A DNA stretch of 64,000 nucleotides from VRUE01 sp036271315 (GCA_036271315.1 DATBAV010000017.1:43495-107494); one strand, 5' to 3'. Shown: positions 43,115 to 51,383, numbered from the stretch's first letter. Numbers and translations are program-made. Notes: a model not told the origin generated them from the letters alone.

Positions 43115-43567
43115 TCAGCGTTCCTCGGTGACGATCGTCTTCACCGTGGCGACGGCGCCATCGGCGAGCTCGATCTCGACCATGTGAGTGCCGATCTCGC
43201 GGATCGGCTGCTCGAGGCGGATCTTGCGCCGGTCGATGCGCAGGTCGCGGGCGTCCTGGATCGCGTCGGCGATCTCCTTGGCCCCGACGGAGCCGAAGAG
43301 CTTGCCGTCCTCGCCAGCCCGCTGATAGATCGTCAGGACGGTCTTGGAAAGCAGCGACGCTGCCTGCTCTTCACGCTCGGCCCGGGCCTTCTCGGCCTTT
43401 TCGAGCTCGGCCTGGCGGCGCTGAGCCTGCTCCAGCGCCCCGGGCGTCGCCGGGGTCGCCAGTTTGCGCGGGATCAGGTAGTTGCGCAGGTAGCCGGGCG
43501 ATACGTCGACCGGCTCACCGCGCTGGCCGAGCTGCTCAACGTCCTCGAGCAGGATGGCCTGCGTCAT
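43115..43567 (-). CDS. rplI: 50S ribosomal protein L9
   Basis: The product is 150 residues, standard length. N-terminal MTQAILLEDVEQLGQRG and PGYLRNYLIPRKLA give the L9 signature (about 27-40), with a long central helix and a C-terminal domain. The ATG shares one base with the rpsR stop (TGATG). It is the last ribosomal gene of the rpsF-ssb-rpsR-rplI cluster. Confidence 0.96.
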   Translation of the reverse strand: MTQAILLEDVEQLGQRGEPVDVSPGYLRNYLIPRKLATPATPGALEQAQRRQAELEKAEKARAEREEQAASLLSKTVLTIYQRAGEDGKLFGSVGAKEIADAIQDARDLRIDRRKIRLEQPIREIGTHMVEIELADGAVATVKTIVTEER

Positions 43568-43830
43568 CAGCGCTCTCCGACGTAGGGCAGGAGGGCGATC
43601 TCACGGGCGCGCTTCACCGCCACCGAAAGCTGGCGCTGATGCTTGCGCGAGAGCCCGGTGACCCGGCGGCCACGCGTCTTCCCCTTGTCGGAGAGGAAGC
43701 GGCGCAGGAGATTGAGGTCCTTGTAATCGACTTCCTCGGAGTTGATCCGCGTGTATTTACGCGGCCGCGTGCGATCGTCGCGGCGGCCGCGGCGGGGAGT
43801 CGATGAAGTTGAGTCGTTGGTACGGGCCAT
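43567..43830 (-). CDS. rpsR: 30S ribosomal protein S18
   Basis: The product is 87 residues. After a basic N-terminal extension come VDYKDLNLLRRFLSDKGK and RVTGLSRKHQRQLSVAVKRAREIALLPY (motif ends about 36-82), diagnostic for S18. It binds S6 on the platform of the small subunit. No zinc cysteines are present. Preceded by a 104-nt hairpin that separates it from ssb. Confidence 0.96.
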   Translation of the reverse strand: MARTNDSTSSTPRRGRRDDRTRPRKYTRINSEEVDYKDLNLLRRFLSDKGKTRGRRVTGLSRKHQRQLSVAVKRAREIALLPYVGER

Positions 43831-43852
43831 GCTGGGCCGGGAATCCTACAGA

Positions 43853-43956
43853 CCTGACGGCGGCGGCCACTGCGCGGTGCGACGTCCTCAGTCGCTCACG
43901 TGCAGAGCACGCTTCGCTCCCTGCGTCCTTGCCCCGCTTGGTCCGCCGCCGTCAGG
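43853..43956. repeat. Long stem-loop between ssb and rpsR
   Basis: The perfect 14-bp arms CCTGACGGCGGCGG (43853-43866) and its complement (43943-43956) enclose a 76-nt loop. The loop has its own small stems, such as CGTGC-AGA-GCACG and GCGAC-GTCCTCA-GTCGC. It begins 4 nt after the ssb stop and ends 22 nt before the rpsR start, on the strand of transcription. The position matches the shared-core hairpins, but the sequence differs. Confidence 0.7.
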
Positions 43957-43960
43957 CAGG

Positions 43961-44428
43961 CTAAAACGGAATGTCGTCGTCTCCGCCGCCCGCCGCCGCG
44001 CCGGCGAAATCGGAGGAGTCGGCGGGCACGTCGCTGCTGGGGCTGAAGCCGCCGCCTTCGTTGCCACCACCACCGCTGGAGCCGTCGCGCGAGCCGAGGA
44101 ACTGCACCGAGTTGGCGATGATCTCGACTGTCTGGCGCTTGCCGCCGCCGTCTTTGGCCTCCCACTCGCGCCAGTCGAGGCGACCTTCGATCGCCACGGG
44201 GCGGCCCTTGGCGAGATAGTTGGCGCAGTTCTCGCCCTGCGCTCCCCAGACGGTGACATCGAAGTAGTTGGGCTTGTCGACCCATTCGCCCGTCTGACCG
44301 TCCTTGCGACGGCTGTTGACCGCCACGCGCAGCTTGCAGACCGAGGTCCCGCCCGGCGTGCTGCGCAGCTCCGGATCGCGGGTCAGGTTTCCGGTGATGA
44401 CCACTACGTTCACGTTCGACGCTGCCAC
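43961..44428 (-). CDS. ssb: Single-stranded DNA-binding protein
   Basis: The product is 155 residues from GTG 44428, chosen because AGGAG lies 9 nt upstream; the TTG at 44437 abuts that box. The OB-fold core shows NVVVITGNLTRDPELR, TVWGAQGENCANYLAKG and GRLDWREWEAKDG. A Gly/Ser-rich linker ends in the acidic tip DDDIPF that recruits replication and repair proteins. It sits between rpsF and rpsR as in most bacteria. A hairpin covers the region just upstream of its ribosome-binding site. Confidence 0.95.
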   Translation of the reverse strand: MAASNVNVVVITGNLTRDPELRSTPGGTSVCKLRVAVNSRRKDGQTGEWVDKPNYFDVTVWGAQGENCANYLAKGRPVAIEGRLDWREWEAKDGGGKRQTVEIIANSVQFLGSRDGSSGGGGNEGGGFSPSSDVPADSSDFAGAAAGGGDDDIPF

Positions 44429-44442
44429 AGCTCTCAACTCCT

Positions 44443-44466
44443 CTGGAATCGTTTTCTGGATTCCAG
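44443..44466 (-). promoter_or_regulatory. Hairpin in the ssb leader
   Basis: CTGGAATC (44443-44450) pairs with GATTCCAG (44459-44466) around an 8-nt loop. It lies directly upstream of AGGAG on the minus strand. Flanking GCTCTTAA and TTGAGAGC could extend the pairing around the ribosome-binding site, so translational control of ssb is conceivable. Confidence 0.45.
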
Positions 44467-44526
44467 TTTAAGAGCGTCGGCGGCGCGACTCGCTCCCTTG
44501 CCCCCGCAATCTGCGCAGGAAACCGA

Positions 44527-45015
44527 CTACTCGTCGGCGGCGACGGGCACGTCGGCGCTCTCGGGAGCGCTCTCGGCCGGCTCGGCCACCGACTCAGCCG
44601 ACTCATCGCTTGGCTCAGTGGCGACTGCAGGCCGGGGCGGGCCCTGGGGACCGCGCTCACCGCGATCACGCGAAGCACCGGGCGCCGGAGCGGCAACCGT
44701 GGGCGGCACCATCACAGGCGCGTCGGCATCGACTTTGAAGATCCGGAAGCGCAGCACGCCGTCGGCGATCTTCAGGTTGTGGTTGAGCTCGTCGAGCAGC
44801 TCGGTCGGCGCCTCGAAGCGCAGCCAACGGTAATCGGCCTCGTTACGCCCGCCGATTTCGTAAGCCATCTTGCGCAGGCCCCATTTATTCTCGTGCTTGA
44901 GCGTCCCTTTGCCCTCGATCCGGGCGCGCACGTCTTGCGCAAGCGCGTCGCGCCCGGCCTCGTCTGGGCCCGGGTCCAACATCAGGACAAGCTCGTATTC
45001 GCGTGGTGCTGCCAA
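44527..45015 (-). CDS. rpsF: 30S ribosomal protein S6 with long acidic tail
   Basis: The product is 162 residues from TTG 45015. The first 95 form S6: REYELVLMLDPGPDEAG, LKHENKWGLRKMAYEI, ADYRWLRFEAP and VLRFRIFKVD. The remaining 65 residues are a Pro/Ala/Glu/Ser-rich acidic extension, far longer than the usual S6 C terminus and probably disordered. It is the first gene of the rpsF-ssb-rpsR-rplI cluster. Hairpin element E lies 30 nt upstream of its start, where an S6:S18 leader would be expected. Confidence 0.95.
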   Translation of the reverse strand: MAAPREYELVLMLDPGPDEAGRDALAQDVRARIEGKGTLKHENKWGLRKMAYEIGGRNEADYRWLRFEAPTELLDELNHNLKIADGVLRFRIFKVDADAPVMVPPTVAAPAPGASRDRGERGPQGPPRPAVATEPSDESAESVAEPAESAPESADVPVAADE

Positions 45016-45044
45016 AGCGGCGAGGGACTATAGCGACAGTGGGG

Positions 45045-45155
45045 CTAGGGCCTGGTACCCCTGTCGGCTCAACTTTTTCGGTTGAGACGCATCTGCTGGC
45101 GCCCCGAGGAATTGCCGAAAAAGTACAAGCCGCCGACAGGGGTACCAGGCCCTAG
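45045..45155. repeat. Stem-loop element E (shared-core hairpin family)
   Basis: A perfect 24-bp outer stem joins 45045-45068 with 45132-45155. Inside are ACTTTTTCGG and CCGAAAAAGT and a 33-nt loop nearly identical to that of the element at 10104 (GAGACGCA, CTGGCGCC, GAGGAATTG). The outer arm sequence is unrelated base by base to the other copies. It starts 4 nt after the stop of the upstream minus-strand gene and ends 30 nt before rpsF. Confidence 0.85.
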
Positions 45156-45158
45156 TGC

Positions 45159-45593
45159 TCAATGCGGCGCAAACTCCATCGAGCCGTCGTTGGGCGACGG
45201 CGAGACGGGAGCTGGTTCCGGCGGGGGAGCGGGGACGACTTCCGGGGCGGGGACTGAGCTAGGGGGCGGTTCAGGCGGGGGTTCCGGGATGGAAGATGGC
45301 CCTGGCGGCCCCGCGGGAGCTTCTTGCTGCCGTCGCTGGGTGGGGGCGCTCTGCTTGTGCCTCGGTCTATGCCGGGATCTGTGTGCCGGTAGTGGCTTCG
45401 GAGTCTTCTCCCTGGTTTTCCGATCTTCGCGCGGTTTCGTCACAGCGTCGATTCGCGGCAGCCCAACGTCGGCAGGTAGCGGAGGCGGCGCCGGCGGCTT
45501 CAGGAAGCTTGGTGCCATCCGCAACGTAAGCACTACCGCGGCGACCCCAAGGAGCGCCAGCCCAGCTTGAGACCATCGGACCCGGACACGCAT
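45159..45593 (-). CDS. Membrane-anchored proline-rich protein
   Basis: The protein has 144 residues. One N-terminal hydrophobic segment (about 10-27) is followed by a basic stretch (KPREDRKTREKTPK, then SRHRPRHK) and a Pro/Glu/Ala-rich C-terminal third. Such proteins are usually extracytoplasmic spacers. It is divergent from otsA and upstream of rpsF on the same strand. Low complexity means function cannot be assigned and coding is less certain than for its neighbours. Confidence 0.5.
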   Translation of the reverse strand: MRVRVRWSQAGLALLGVAAVVLTLRMAPSFLKPPAPPPLPADVGLPRIDAVTKPREDRKTREKTPKPLPAHRSRHRPRHKQSAPTQRRQQEAPAGPPGPSSIPEPPPEPPPSSVPAPEVVPAPPPEPAPVSPSPNDGSMEFAPH

Positions 45594-45640
45594 TCCCAGC
45601 TAAGCCAAGGACCCTTGGATGTCTCCCCCGAAGCCGTTGA

Positions 45641-45672
45641 GTGGAAGGGATGGGGTGCCCATCCCTTCCCAC
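45641..45672. repeat. Hairpin upstream of otsA
   Basis: AAGGGATGGG pairs with CCCATCCCTT around GTG, and the stem extends to 14 bp with one bulge. It lies in the divergent 131-nt gap before the trehalose-phosphate synthase. A small perfect palindrome, CCAAGGACCCTTGG, lies just upstream. Either could be an operator or a leader structure. Confidence 0.45.
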
Positions 45673-45724
45673 CTGATCCGTTTCTGGAAGAGCAAGCAAG
45701 AGCTCTGGATAGTCTGAGCCCTGC

Positions 45725-47188
45725 GTGCCCGATTCCGACCCACTGATCATTGTCTCGAACCGGGGCCCCGCCCAGTTCGAGCGTGATGAGAACGGGGAGC
45801 GCACGGTGCGACGAGGTGGGGGAGGCTTGGTCACGGCGCTCTCGGGGCTGGTCTCGCACCGCGACGCGCTCTGGATCGCCTCGGCGATGACCGACGAGGA
45901 CGTCGCGGTCAGCGAGGAGCGCGGCGGCCCTGCCGAGCTCTCGATCGACGGCATCGACTACCGGGTGTTGTTGGTCGGCTCCGACGCCGAGGCCTACGAC
46001 CGCTTCTACAACGTGATCGCCAACCCGATCCTCTGGTTCATCCAGCACTACCTCTGGGACCTCTCCAACGCTCCCGACATCCGCCAGGAGGAGCTCGACG
46101 CTTGGGACTACGGCTACCAGGCGGTCAACCGCGACATCGCCAACGCGGTGCTGGGCCAGATCGAGGGTCGCGAGCGGCCGCTGGTGATGCTGCACGACTA
46201 CCACCTCTACACGGCGCCAGGAATGATTCGCGAGGCCCGCCCCGACGCCTTCCTCCACCACTTCGTCCACATCCCCTGGTCGCAGCCCGACAGTTGGCGC
46301 ATCCTGCCGGGCCGCATCCGCGAGGCGCTCTTCCGCGGCATGCTCGCCAACGACATCATCGGCTTCCACACCCACGCCTACTGCATCAACTTCATCCGCT
46401 GCTGCGACGAACTGCTCGAGGTCGACGTCGACTACGAGAAGGGCATCGTCCACCACGACGGTGGCGAGACCCGCACCCGCGCCTATCCACTCTCGATCGA
46501 CGCCGAAAGGCTCCGCCGCGCGGCGGAGACGCCCGAGGTGGCCGCCGCCGAGCGCGAGGTCTTGGAGCGTCGCCGCAAGCACCTGATCATCCGCGTCGAC
46601 CGCGCCGACCTCTCCAAGAACGTGCTGCGCGGCTTCACCGCCTTTGACACCTTCCTCACCCAGCACCCCGAGTTCAGCGAACAGGTCACCTTCATCGCCC
46701 ACCTACAGCCCTCGCGCCAGGACGTGCCCGAGTACGCCGAGTACCTGGAGCGGATCGAGGCCTTGGTCGCGGTCGTCAATCACCGCCACGGCACCACCGA
46801 CTGGATGCCGATCGACCTCAAGATCTACGAGAACTTCTACGACGCGGTCGCCCGCTACAAGCACTTCGACCTGCTGATGGTCAACTCGCTCTTCGACGGC
46901 ATGAACCTGGTCGCCAAGGAGGCCCCGGCGGTCAATACCCGCGACGGGGTGCTGATGCTCTCCGAGAACACCGGCTCGCACGAGGAGCTTTCCGACTGCA
47001 CGCTGACGGTCAACCCCTTCGACATCCAGGAGCAGGCCGACGCGATCTACCGGGCGCTGACGATGGACCCCGAGGAGCGCCGTCTGCGCGCCAAGCACCT
47101 CAAGGAGCTGGTCTTCTCGCGCAACCCCGGCGACTGGGTCGACGATCAGCTCAAGGACATCGGCGAGTTGCGCGAGACGGTCGGCTAG
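45725..47188 (+). CDS. otsA: Alpha,alpha-trehalose-phosphate synthase
   Basis: The GT20 enzyme has 487 residues from GTG 45725. It makes trehalose-6-phosphate from UDP- or ADP-glucose and glucose-6-phosphate. Signatures are IIVSNRGPAQF (N-terminal loop), RGGGGLVTALSG, HDYHLYTAPGMIR, HIPWSQPDSWRILPG and the C-terminal LMVNSLFDGMNLVAKE with SENTGSHEEL. No trehalose-phosphate phosphatase is fused or adjacent. It faces a TreT-like gene whose product makes free trehalose directly. Confidence 0.93.
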   Translation: MPDSDPLIIVSNRGPAQFERDENGERTVRRGGGGLVTALSGLVSHRDALWIASAMTDEDVAVSEERGGPAELSIDGIDYRVLLVGSDAEAYDRFYNVIANPILWFIQHYLWDLSNAPDIRQEELDAWDYGYQAVNRDIANAVLGQIEGRERPLVMLHDYHLYTAPGMIREARPDAFLHHFVHIPWSQPDSWRILPGRIREALFRGMLANDIIGFHTHAYCINFIRCCDELLEVDVDYEKGIVHHDGGETRTRAYPLSIDAERLRRAAETPEVAAAEREVLERRRKHLIIRVDRADLSKNVLRGFTAFDTFLTQHPEFSEQVTFIAHLQPSRQDVPEYAEYLERIEALVAVVNHRHGTTDWMPIDLKIYENFYDAVARYKHFDLLMVNSLFDGMNLVAKEAPAVNTRDGVLMLSENTGSHEELSDCTLTVNPFDIQEQADAIYRALTMDPEERRLRAKHLKELVFSRNPGDWVDDQLKDIGELRETVG

Positions 47189-47214
47189 CGCAGCCCGTGT
47201 CGCGCCGGCGCGGC

Positions 47215-48453
47215 TCAGGTATCGAGCTCGGACAGCAGCTCGACCCAGTCGCGCAGCAGGCGCGGTGAGAGGAACTCCTTGCGGGCGTGTTCCTTGCCCG
47301 CTCGCCCGAGTCGCTTGCCGAGCTCGGGGTCGGCGAGGATCTCGAGGCAGCGCTGAGCGCACTGCTCGGAGGAGTCGACCAGGAAGCCGGTCTCGCCGTC
47401 TGTGATCTGCAGCGGGATACCCCCGACGTTGCCGCCGATCGTCGGCCGGCCCTTCCACAGCGCCTCGGTCACGGTCAGGCCGAAGCCCTCGCGGATCGAC
47501 TTCTGCAGGCAGACGTCGGACTGCGACTGGAAGGCGTTGACCTCGATCGCGCCGACGTTGTTGAGGTTGTTGAGGATCTTGATGTCCTCGTCGTTCTCGG
47601 CGTACTCGAAGGTTTTCTGGAAGAACTCCCAGCCCTCCGGGTCGTCGGTTGCCATCGAGCCGACCAGGGCGAGCTGCGCCTCCGGCACCTGCTTGGTCAC
47701 CTCCCGGTAGGCGTCGATCACGCCCATCGGGTCCTTCCAGGGGTCGAAGCGCGAGACCTGGGTGATCAGCGGCCGGTCGACGTCGATTCCGAACTGGCGG
47801 CAGACGAAGGCGGCGTCGTCGGGCGAGAAAGCCATGTTCTTCGGCGAGAGCGGATCGATCGCCGGCGGGATGATGCGAACGCCGTCGTGTTCGGCAACGC
47901 CCTTTGGCACGTAGGTCGGCAGGTGCCAGACGGTCGCGTCGTACTCTTCGATCATCGGCTGCAGGCGTGCGATCGGAGCCGGGTTGGGCTCGGAGAGGTC
48001 GATGTGGCAGCGCCAGATCCAGTTGCGGCTCTTTGCCTGGGCGCCGCGCTTGAGGCCGATCGGCTGCGGGTCGTGGACGATGACCGTGTCCCACTCGCCC
48101 TGCAGGCCCTCGGCGTTGATCGCGTTGATTTCGTCGAACAGCGCCCATTCCTCATCGCTCAGCGTCTCGTCGGCGCCTTGCAGCGAGTTATGGAGCAGCT
48201 TGGTCGCGTTGTAGAACTCCTCTTTGCCGAAGATCACGTGCCAGTGCGCGTCGATGCCAATGTCGCGCATCAGCGGCACGATCGTGTAGAGGATCTCCGA
48301 GACGCCGCCGCCGAAAGCAGTGGCGCTGACGTGCAGGACGCGATGGCCTTTCATCGGCTCCGCCAGCTCGCGAATCCGTTCGATCGTCTCCTTGCCGGCG
48401 ATGTGGGTGTAGTCGGCGAGGGACTTCTGGCCTAGTGAGACTTCCTGAAGCAT
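47215..48453 (-). CDS. treT: GT4 glycosyltransferase, TreT-like trehalose synthase
   Basis: The product is 412 residues. TreT couples NDP-glucose and glucose reversibly to trehalose. Family features: N-terminal HVSATAFGGGVSEILYTIVP (about 42-61), VIVHDPQPIGL, the donor-side block SRFDPWKDPMGVIDAY and the catalytic-loop region SIREGFGLTVTEALWKGRP with GGNVGGIPLQI. A WHLPTYVPKG segment is also TreT-like. It is convergent with otsA, 26 nt apart, so the locus carries two trehalose routes. Assignment to TreT over other GT4 enzymes is by pattern and context. Confidence 0.82.
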   Translation of the reverse strand: MLQEVSLGQKSLADYTHIAGKETIERIRELAEPMKGHRVLHVSATAFGGGVSEILYTIVPLMRDIGIDAHWHVIFGKEEFYNATKLLHNSLQGADETLSDEEWALFDEINAINAEGLQGEWDTVIVHDPQPIGLKRGAQAKSRNWIWRCHIDLSEPNPAPIARLQPMIEEYDATVWHLPTYVPKGVAEHDGVRIIPPAIDPLSPKNMAFSPDDAAFVCRQFGIDVDRPLITQVSRFDPWKDPMGVIDAYREVTKQVPEAQLALVGSMATDDPEGWEFFQKTFEYAENDEDIKILNNLNNVGAIEVNAFQSQSDVCLQKSIREGFGLTVTEALWKGRPTIGGNVGGIPLQITDGETGFLVDSSEQCAQRCLEILADPELGKRLGRAGKEHARKEFLSPRLLRDWVELLSELDT

Positions 48454-48489
48454 CGGGGAGTTCTACATCGCCCGGCGGTCGCCCGTGCT

Positions 48490-49617
48490 TTAGCCCTGCG
48501 GTCGTTTGCCCAACGTCACACTGACTTCCTTGTGCTTGTTGTCGCGTAGCACCTCCAGCTTCACGGTTTCGCCGGGTTGGTAGGCGGCGATGTAGCGGGC
48601 GAGGTCGTCGGGCTGCACGACTGGGTGGCCTTCGATCGCGAGGATCACGTCGCCGCCCGTTTCGTAGGGGGTTGCCTGGAAGGTGATCTTGCCGTCGGGC
48701 CCCTTCAGCCCAGCCTTGTCGGCGGGGCCGCCCGGCACGACTTCCGAGAGCAGGGCGCCGTGGTCGGTGTCGAGGCCGAGCTTGTCGGCGAGCTGGGGGT
48801 AGACCGGCTGGGTGGCGACGCCGATGTAGGCGTATTCGGCTTCGCCCTTTTCTTCCAGCTGGGATATGGAGCGCTTGATCGCCGAGACCGGTACGGCGAA
48901 GCCGACGCCGGAGTTGGAGCCCGAGTCGGTCTCGATCTGCTCGTTGATGCCGAGCACGTGGGCACCGGCGTCGAGCAGCGGCCCGCCGGAGTTGCCGGGA
49001 TTGATCGAGGCGTCGGTCTGGATCGCTCCCTCGATCTGGAACTTGGTCAGCGATTCGACCGAGCGGTCGGTTGCCGATACGACGCCGACCGAGAGCGATT
49101 GCTGCTCGCCGAAGGGACTGCCGATGGCCGCCACCGGCTGGCCGACGACGAGGTCGTTGTCGTCACCCAGCTTCAATGGGTGCAGCTCGAAGCCATCGGG
49201 CTTGACTTCCAACAGGGCGACGTCGGCAAAGGGGTCGAAGCCGACGATCTTCGCCGGCACGATGTTGCGGTCGGGGAACTCGATGAAGACTTCCTTGGCG
49301 GTCTTGCGCGTGCCGCTCGATTCGTCGGTGACGACGTGGGCGTTGGTGACTATGTGGCCCTTGGTATCGAGCACGAAACCCGAGCCCTCCGCGGCGCCAC
49401 CTTCGCCGCGGAAGATCGAGCGAATCGTGACCACGCCCGGCGAGGCTTCGCGGAAGACCCTCGCGGCGTCGAAGCCGTGCTCGGCGGTCTGCACGGCCAC
49501 CTGCGGGGCCGCTTCGGTGACCGTCGTCGTCTGGCTCGCCGTGTCGCCACCGCCTCCGCCGCAGCCCGCCAGGATGAGCGCCAGCGCCGCGGTGGCCCAG
49601 AGGGCCCGGACCTTCAC
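48490..49617 (-). CDS. HtrA/DegP-like serine protease with PDZ domain, lipoprotein
   Basis: The protein has 375 residues. A lipobox (ILAGCGG, Cys19) anchors it outside the membrane, an alternative to the usual transmembrane HtrA. The catalytic triad is visible: His94 in VTNAHVV, Asp132 in DPFADVALL, Ser210 in NPGNSGGPL. One PDZ domain covers about 275-365. It is translationally coupled to the histidine kinase gene (ATGA), so the two-component system probably senses envelope stress and drives this protease, by analogy with CssRS/MprAB. Confidence 0.92.
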   Translation of the reverse strand: MKVRALWATAALALILAGCGGGGGDTASQTTTVTEAAPQVAVQTAEHGFDAARVFREASPGVVTIRSIFRGEGGAAEGSGFVLDTKGHIVTNAHVVTDESSGTRKTAKEVFIEFPDRNIVPAKIVGFDPFADVALLEVKPDGFELHPLKLGDDNDLVVGQPVAAIGSPFGEQQSLSVGVVSATDRSVESLTKFQIEGAIQTDASINPGNSGGPLLDAGAHVLGINEQIETDSGSNSGVGFAVPVSAIKRSISQLEEKGEAEYAYIGVATQPVYPQLADKLGLDTDHGALLSEVVPGGPADKAGLKGPDGKITFQATPYETGGDVILAIEGHPVVQPDDLARYIAAYQPGETVKLEVLRDNKHKEVSVTLGKRPQG

Positions 49618-50681
49618 ACCGTCGCCTTCGCGGCTGCCGGCACCGGCTCTGCAACCACCGCGCGCGAGCGCGGCAGATCGAGCGTGAAGGCGGTGAAGCG
49701 CTTGCTGGAAGCGATCGCGACGCGACCCTCCATGCGCTGTGCGAGCTCGCGGGCGATCGCCAGGCCGAGCCCCGAGCCACCGGCGGAGTCGGCGGTGTAG
49801 AAGCGCTCGAAGATGCGGCTGTGAACGCGGCGCGGGATACCGGGACCGTCGTCGGAGACGGTCAGCTCGGCGCGGCGGTTGACGGAATAGGTGGTCACGG
49901 TCACCTTCGTGCCCTCAGGCGTGTGCGTGAGGGCGTTGTCGAGGAGGATACGGATGACCTGGCGCACGCGATCTGGATCGGCACTGGCGATCACCGGCAG
50001 ATCGGGCGTGCGCAGCTCCAGCCGCGAGCCCCGCCGGTCGGCCCGCGGGCCGAACTCGCGCGCCACTTCGCGCGCCAGCGAGCCGAGGTCGACGTTGTTG
50101 CTCTTCATTGCCACGGCGCCGGCGTCGAGCTGGGAGAGGTCGAGCAGGTCGGCGGTGAGCTTGGTCAGGCGGACGATCTGTTCGCGCATCGTGCGCACGA
50201 ACTCGGCCCGCTCCTCGGGGCTGGGGTCCTCCTCCTCGAGCAGTTCGACGAAGCCACCGAGGCTGAAGATCGGCGTGCGCAGCTCGTGAGAGGCGTTGGC
50301 AATGAACTGCTTGCGGGCACTGTCGAGCTCGGCGAGGCGCCGCTGCATCTCGTTGAAGGTGCGGGCGAGCTGGCCGAGCTGGCCGGCGGCGGAGATCGGG
50401 ATCGGCGTCTCGAAGTTGCCGTCGGCGACTTTGCGGGCGGCGTCCTCGAGCCGGCGGATGTTGGAGCCGGCAAGGCGGGCGTAGTAGATGCCGATCGCGG
50501 TGGAGATCAGGATGGCGAGAAATCCGGCGATGAGGATCTGCCCTTTGACGCTGCCCAAGCCGCTGGCGGCGCCGCCGATCGCGACCGTGTAGACGTAGAT
50601 CAAAAGCGTCGTGCCGACCGCGATGCCGACCGCGATCAGGGTGATCCGGTTGCCCAGGTTCGGGGGCCTGAACCGCGGCAT
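49614..50681 (-). CDS. HAMP-domain sensor histidine kinase
   Basis: The product is 355 residues. TM1 is at about 13-33 and TM2 at about 48-67, with only a 14-residue external loop, so sensing is intramembrane or through partners. HAMP is at about 68-120. HisKA carries His132 in ANASHELRTP. The ATPase domain has RILLDNALTHTPEG, VSDDGPGIP and GGSGLGLAIARELAQ. It lies between the response regulator and htrA in one operon. Confidence 0.93.
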   Translation of the reverse strand: MPRFRPPNLGNRITLIAVGIAVGTTLLIYVYTVAIGGAASGLGSVKGQILIAGFLAILISTAIGIYYARLAGSNIRRLEDAARKVADGNFETPIPISAAGQLGQLARTFNEMQRRLAELDSARKQFIANASHELRTPIFSLGGFVELLEEEDPSPEERAEFVRTMREQIVRLTKLTADLLDLSQLDAGAVAMKSNNVDLGSLAREVAREFGPRADRRGSRLELRTPDLPVIASADPDRVRQVIRILLDNALTHTPEGTKVTVTTYSVNRRAELTVSDDGPGIPRRVHSRIFERFYTADSAGGSGLGLAIARELAQRMEGRVAIASSKRFTAFTLDLPRSRAVVAEPVPAAAKATV

Positions 50682-50687
50682 GGGGCG

Positions 50688-51383
50688 TTACTCCCGGAAG
50701 CGGTAGCCGACGCCGCGCACCGTGAAGAGGAACTCGGGGTCCTTGGGATCGCTCTCGAGCTTCTCGCGCAGATGGCGGATATGGACGTCGACGGTGCGCG
50801 GATCGCGGTACTCGGAGTCGCCCCAGACGTGCTCGAGCAAGGTCTCGCGGCTGAGCACCCGGCCCGGCGAGCGGGCCAGGGCGCCGAGGATCTCGAACTC
50901 GACGTAGGTGACCTTGATCTCCTTCTCGCGCAGGGTGACCATGCGGCGGCCGAAGTCGATCTTCAGTTCGCCATGGTCGATCGTCTCCTCACCGTCGGGT
51001 TCGCCGCCCATGCGCGAGCGGCGCAGCGCCGCCTTCACTCGGCTGCGGAACTCACGCATCGAGAAGGGCTTGGTTATGTAGTCGTCGGCGCCGACCTCGA
51101 GGCCGGCGACCTTGTCGGTCTCCGAGCCCTTGGCGGTGAGCATGATGATCGGCACCTGGCTGCGCGAGCGCAGTTCGCGGCAGACTTCGACGCCGTCGAG
51201 CTTGGGCAGCATCAGGTCGAGGATGACCAGGTCGAAGCGCGCCTCCTCGAAGCGCTGCAGCGCTTCGCGGCCGTCCTGGGCGGAGGTGACGTGGTAGCCG
51301 TCCTTGCGCAGCGGGTAGCTGAGCAGCGTCTGTATGGACTGCTCGTCGTCGACCAGGAGGATGCGTGTTGACCCGTTGGGCAT
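50688..51383 (-). CDS. OmpR/PhoB-family response regulator
   Basis: The product is 231 residues from ATG 51383 (an upstream in-frame ATG at 51416 adds 11 unlikely residues). The receiver has acidic pair Asp12-Asp13, phospho-acceptor Asp56 in VILDLMLP, Thr83 and Lys105. The C-terminal winged helix contains YVEFEILGALARSPGRVLSRETLLEHVWG (ends about 159-187) and RTVDVHIRHLREKLE. It is followed 6 nt later by its histidine kinase and then htrA. Confidence 0.95.
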   Translation of the reverse strand: MPNGSTRILLVDDEQSIQTLLSYPLRKDGYHVTSAQDGREALQRFEEARFDLVILDLMLPKLDGVEVCRELRSRSQVPIIMLTAKGSETDKVAGLEVGADDYITKPFSMREFRSRVKAALRRSRMGGEPDGEETIDHGELKIDFGRRMVTLREKEIKVTYVEFEILGALARSPGRVLSRETLLEHVWGDSEYRDPRTVDVHIRHLREKLESDPKDPEFLFTVRGVGYRFRE

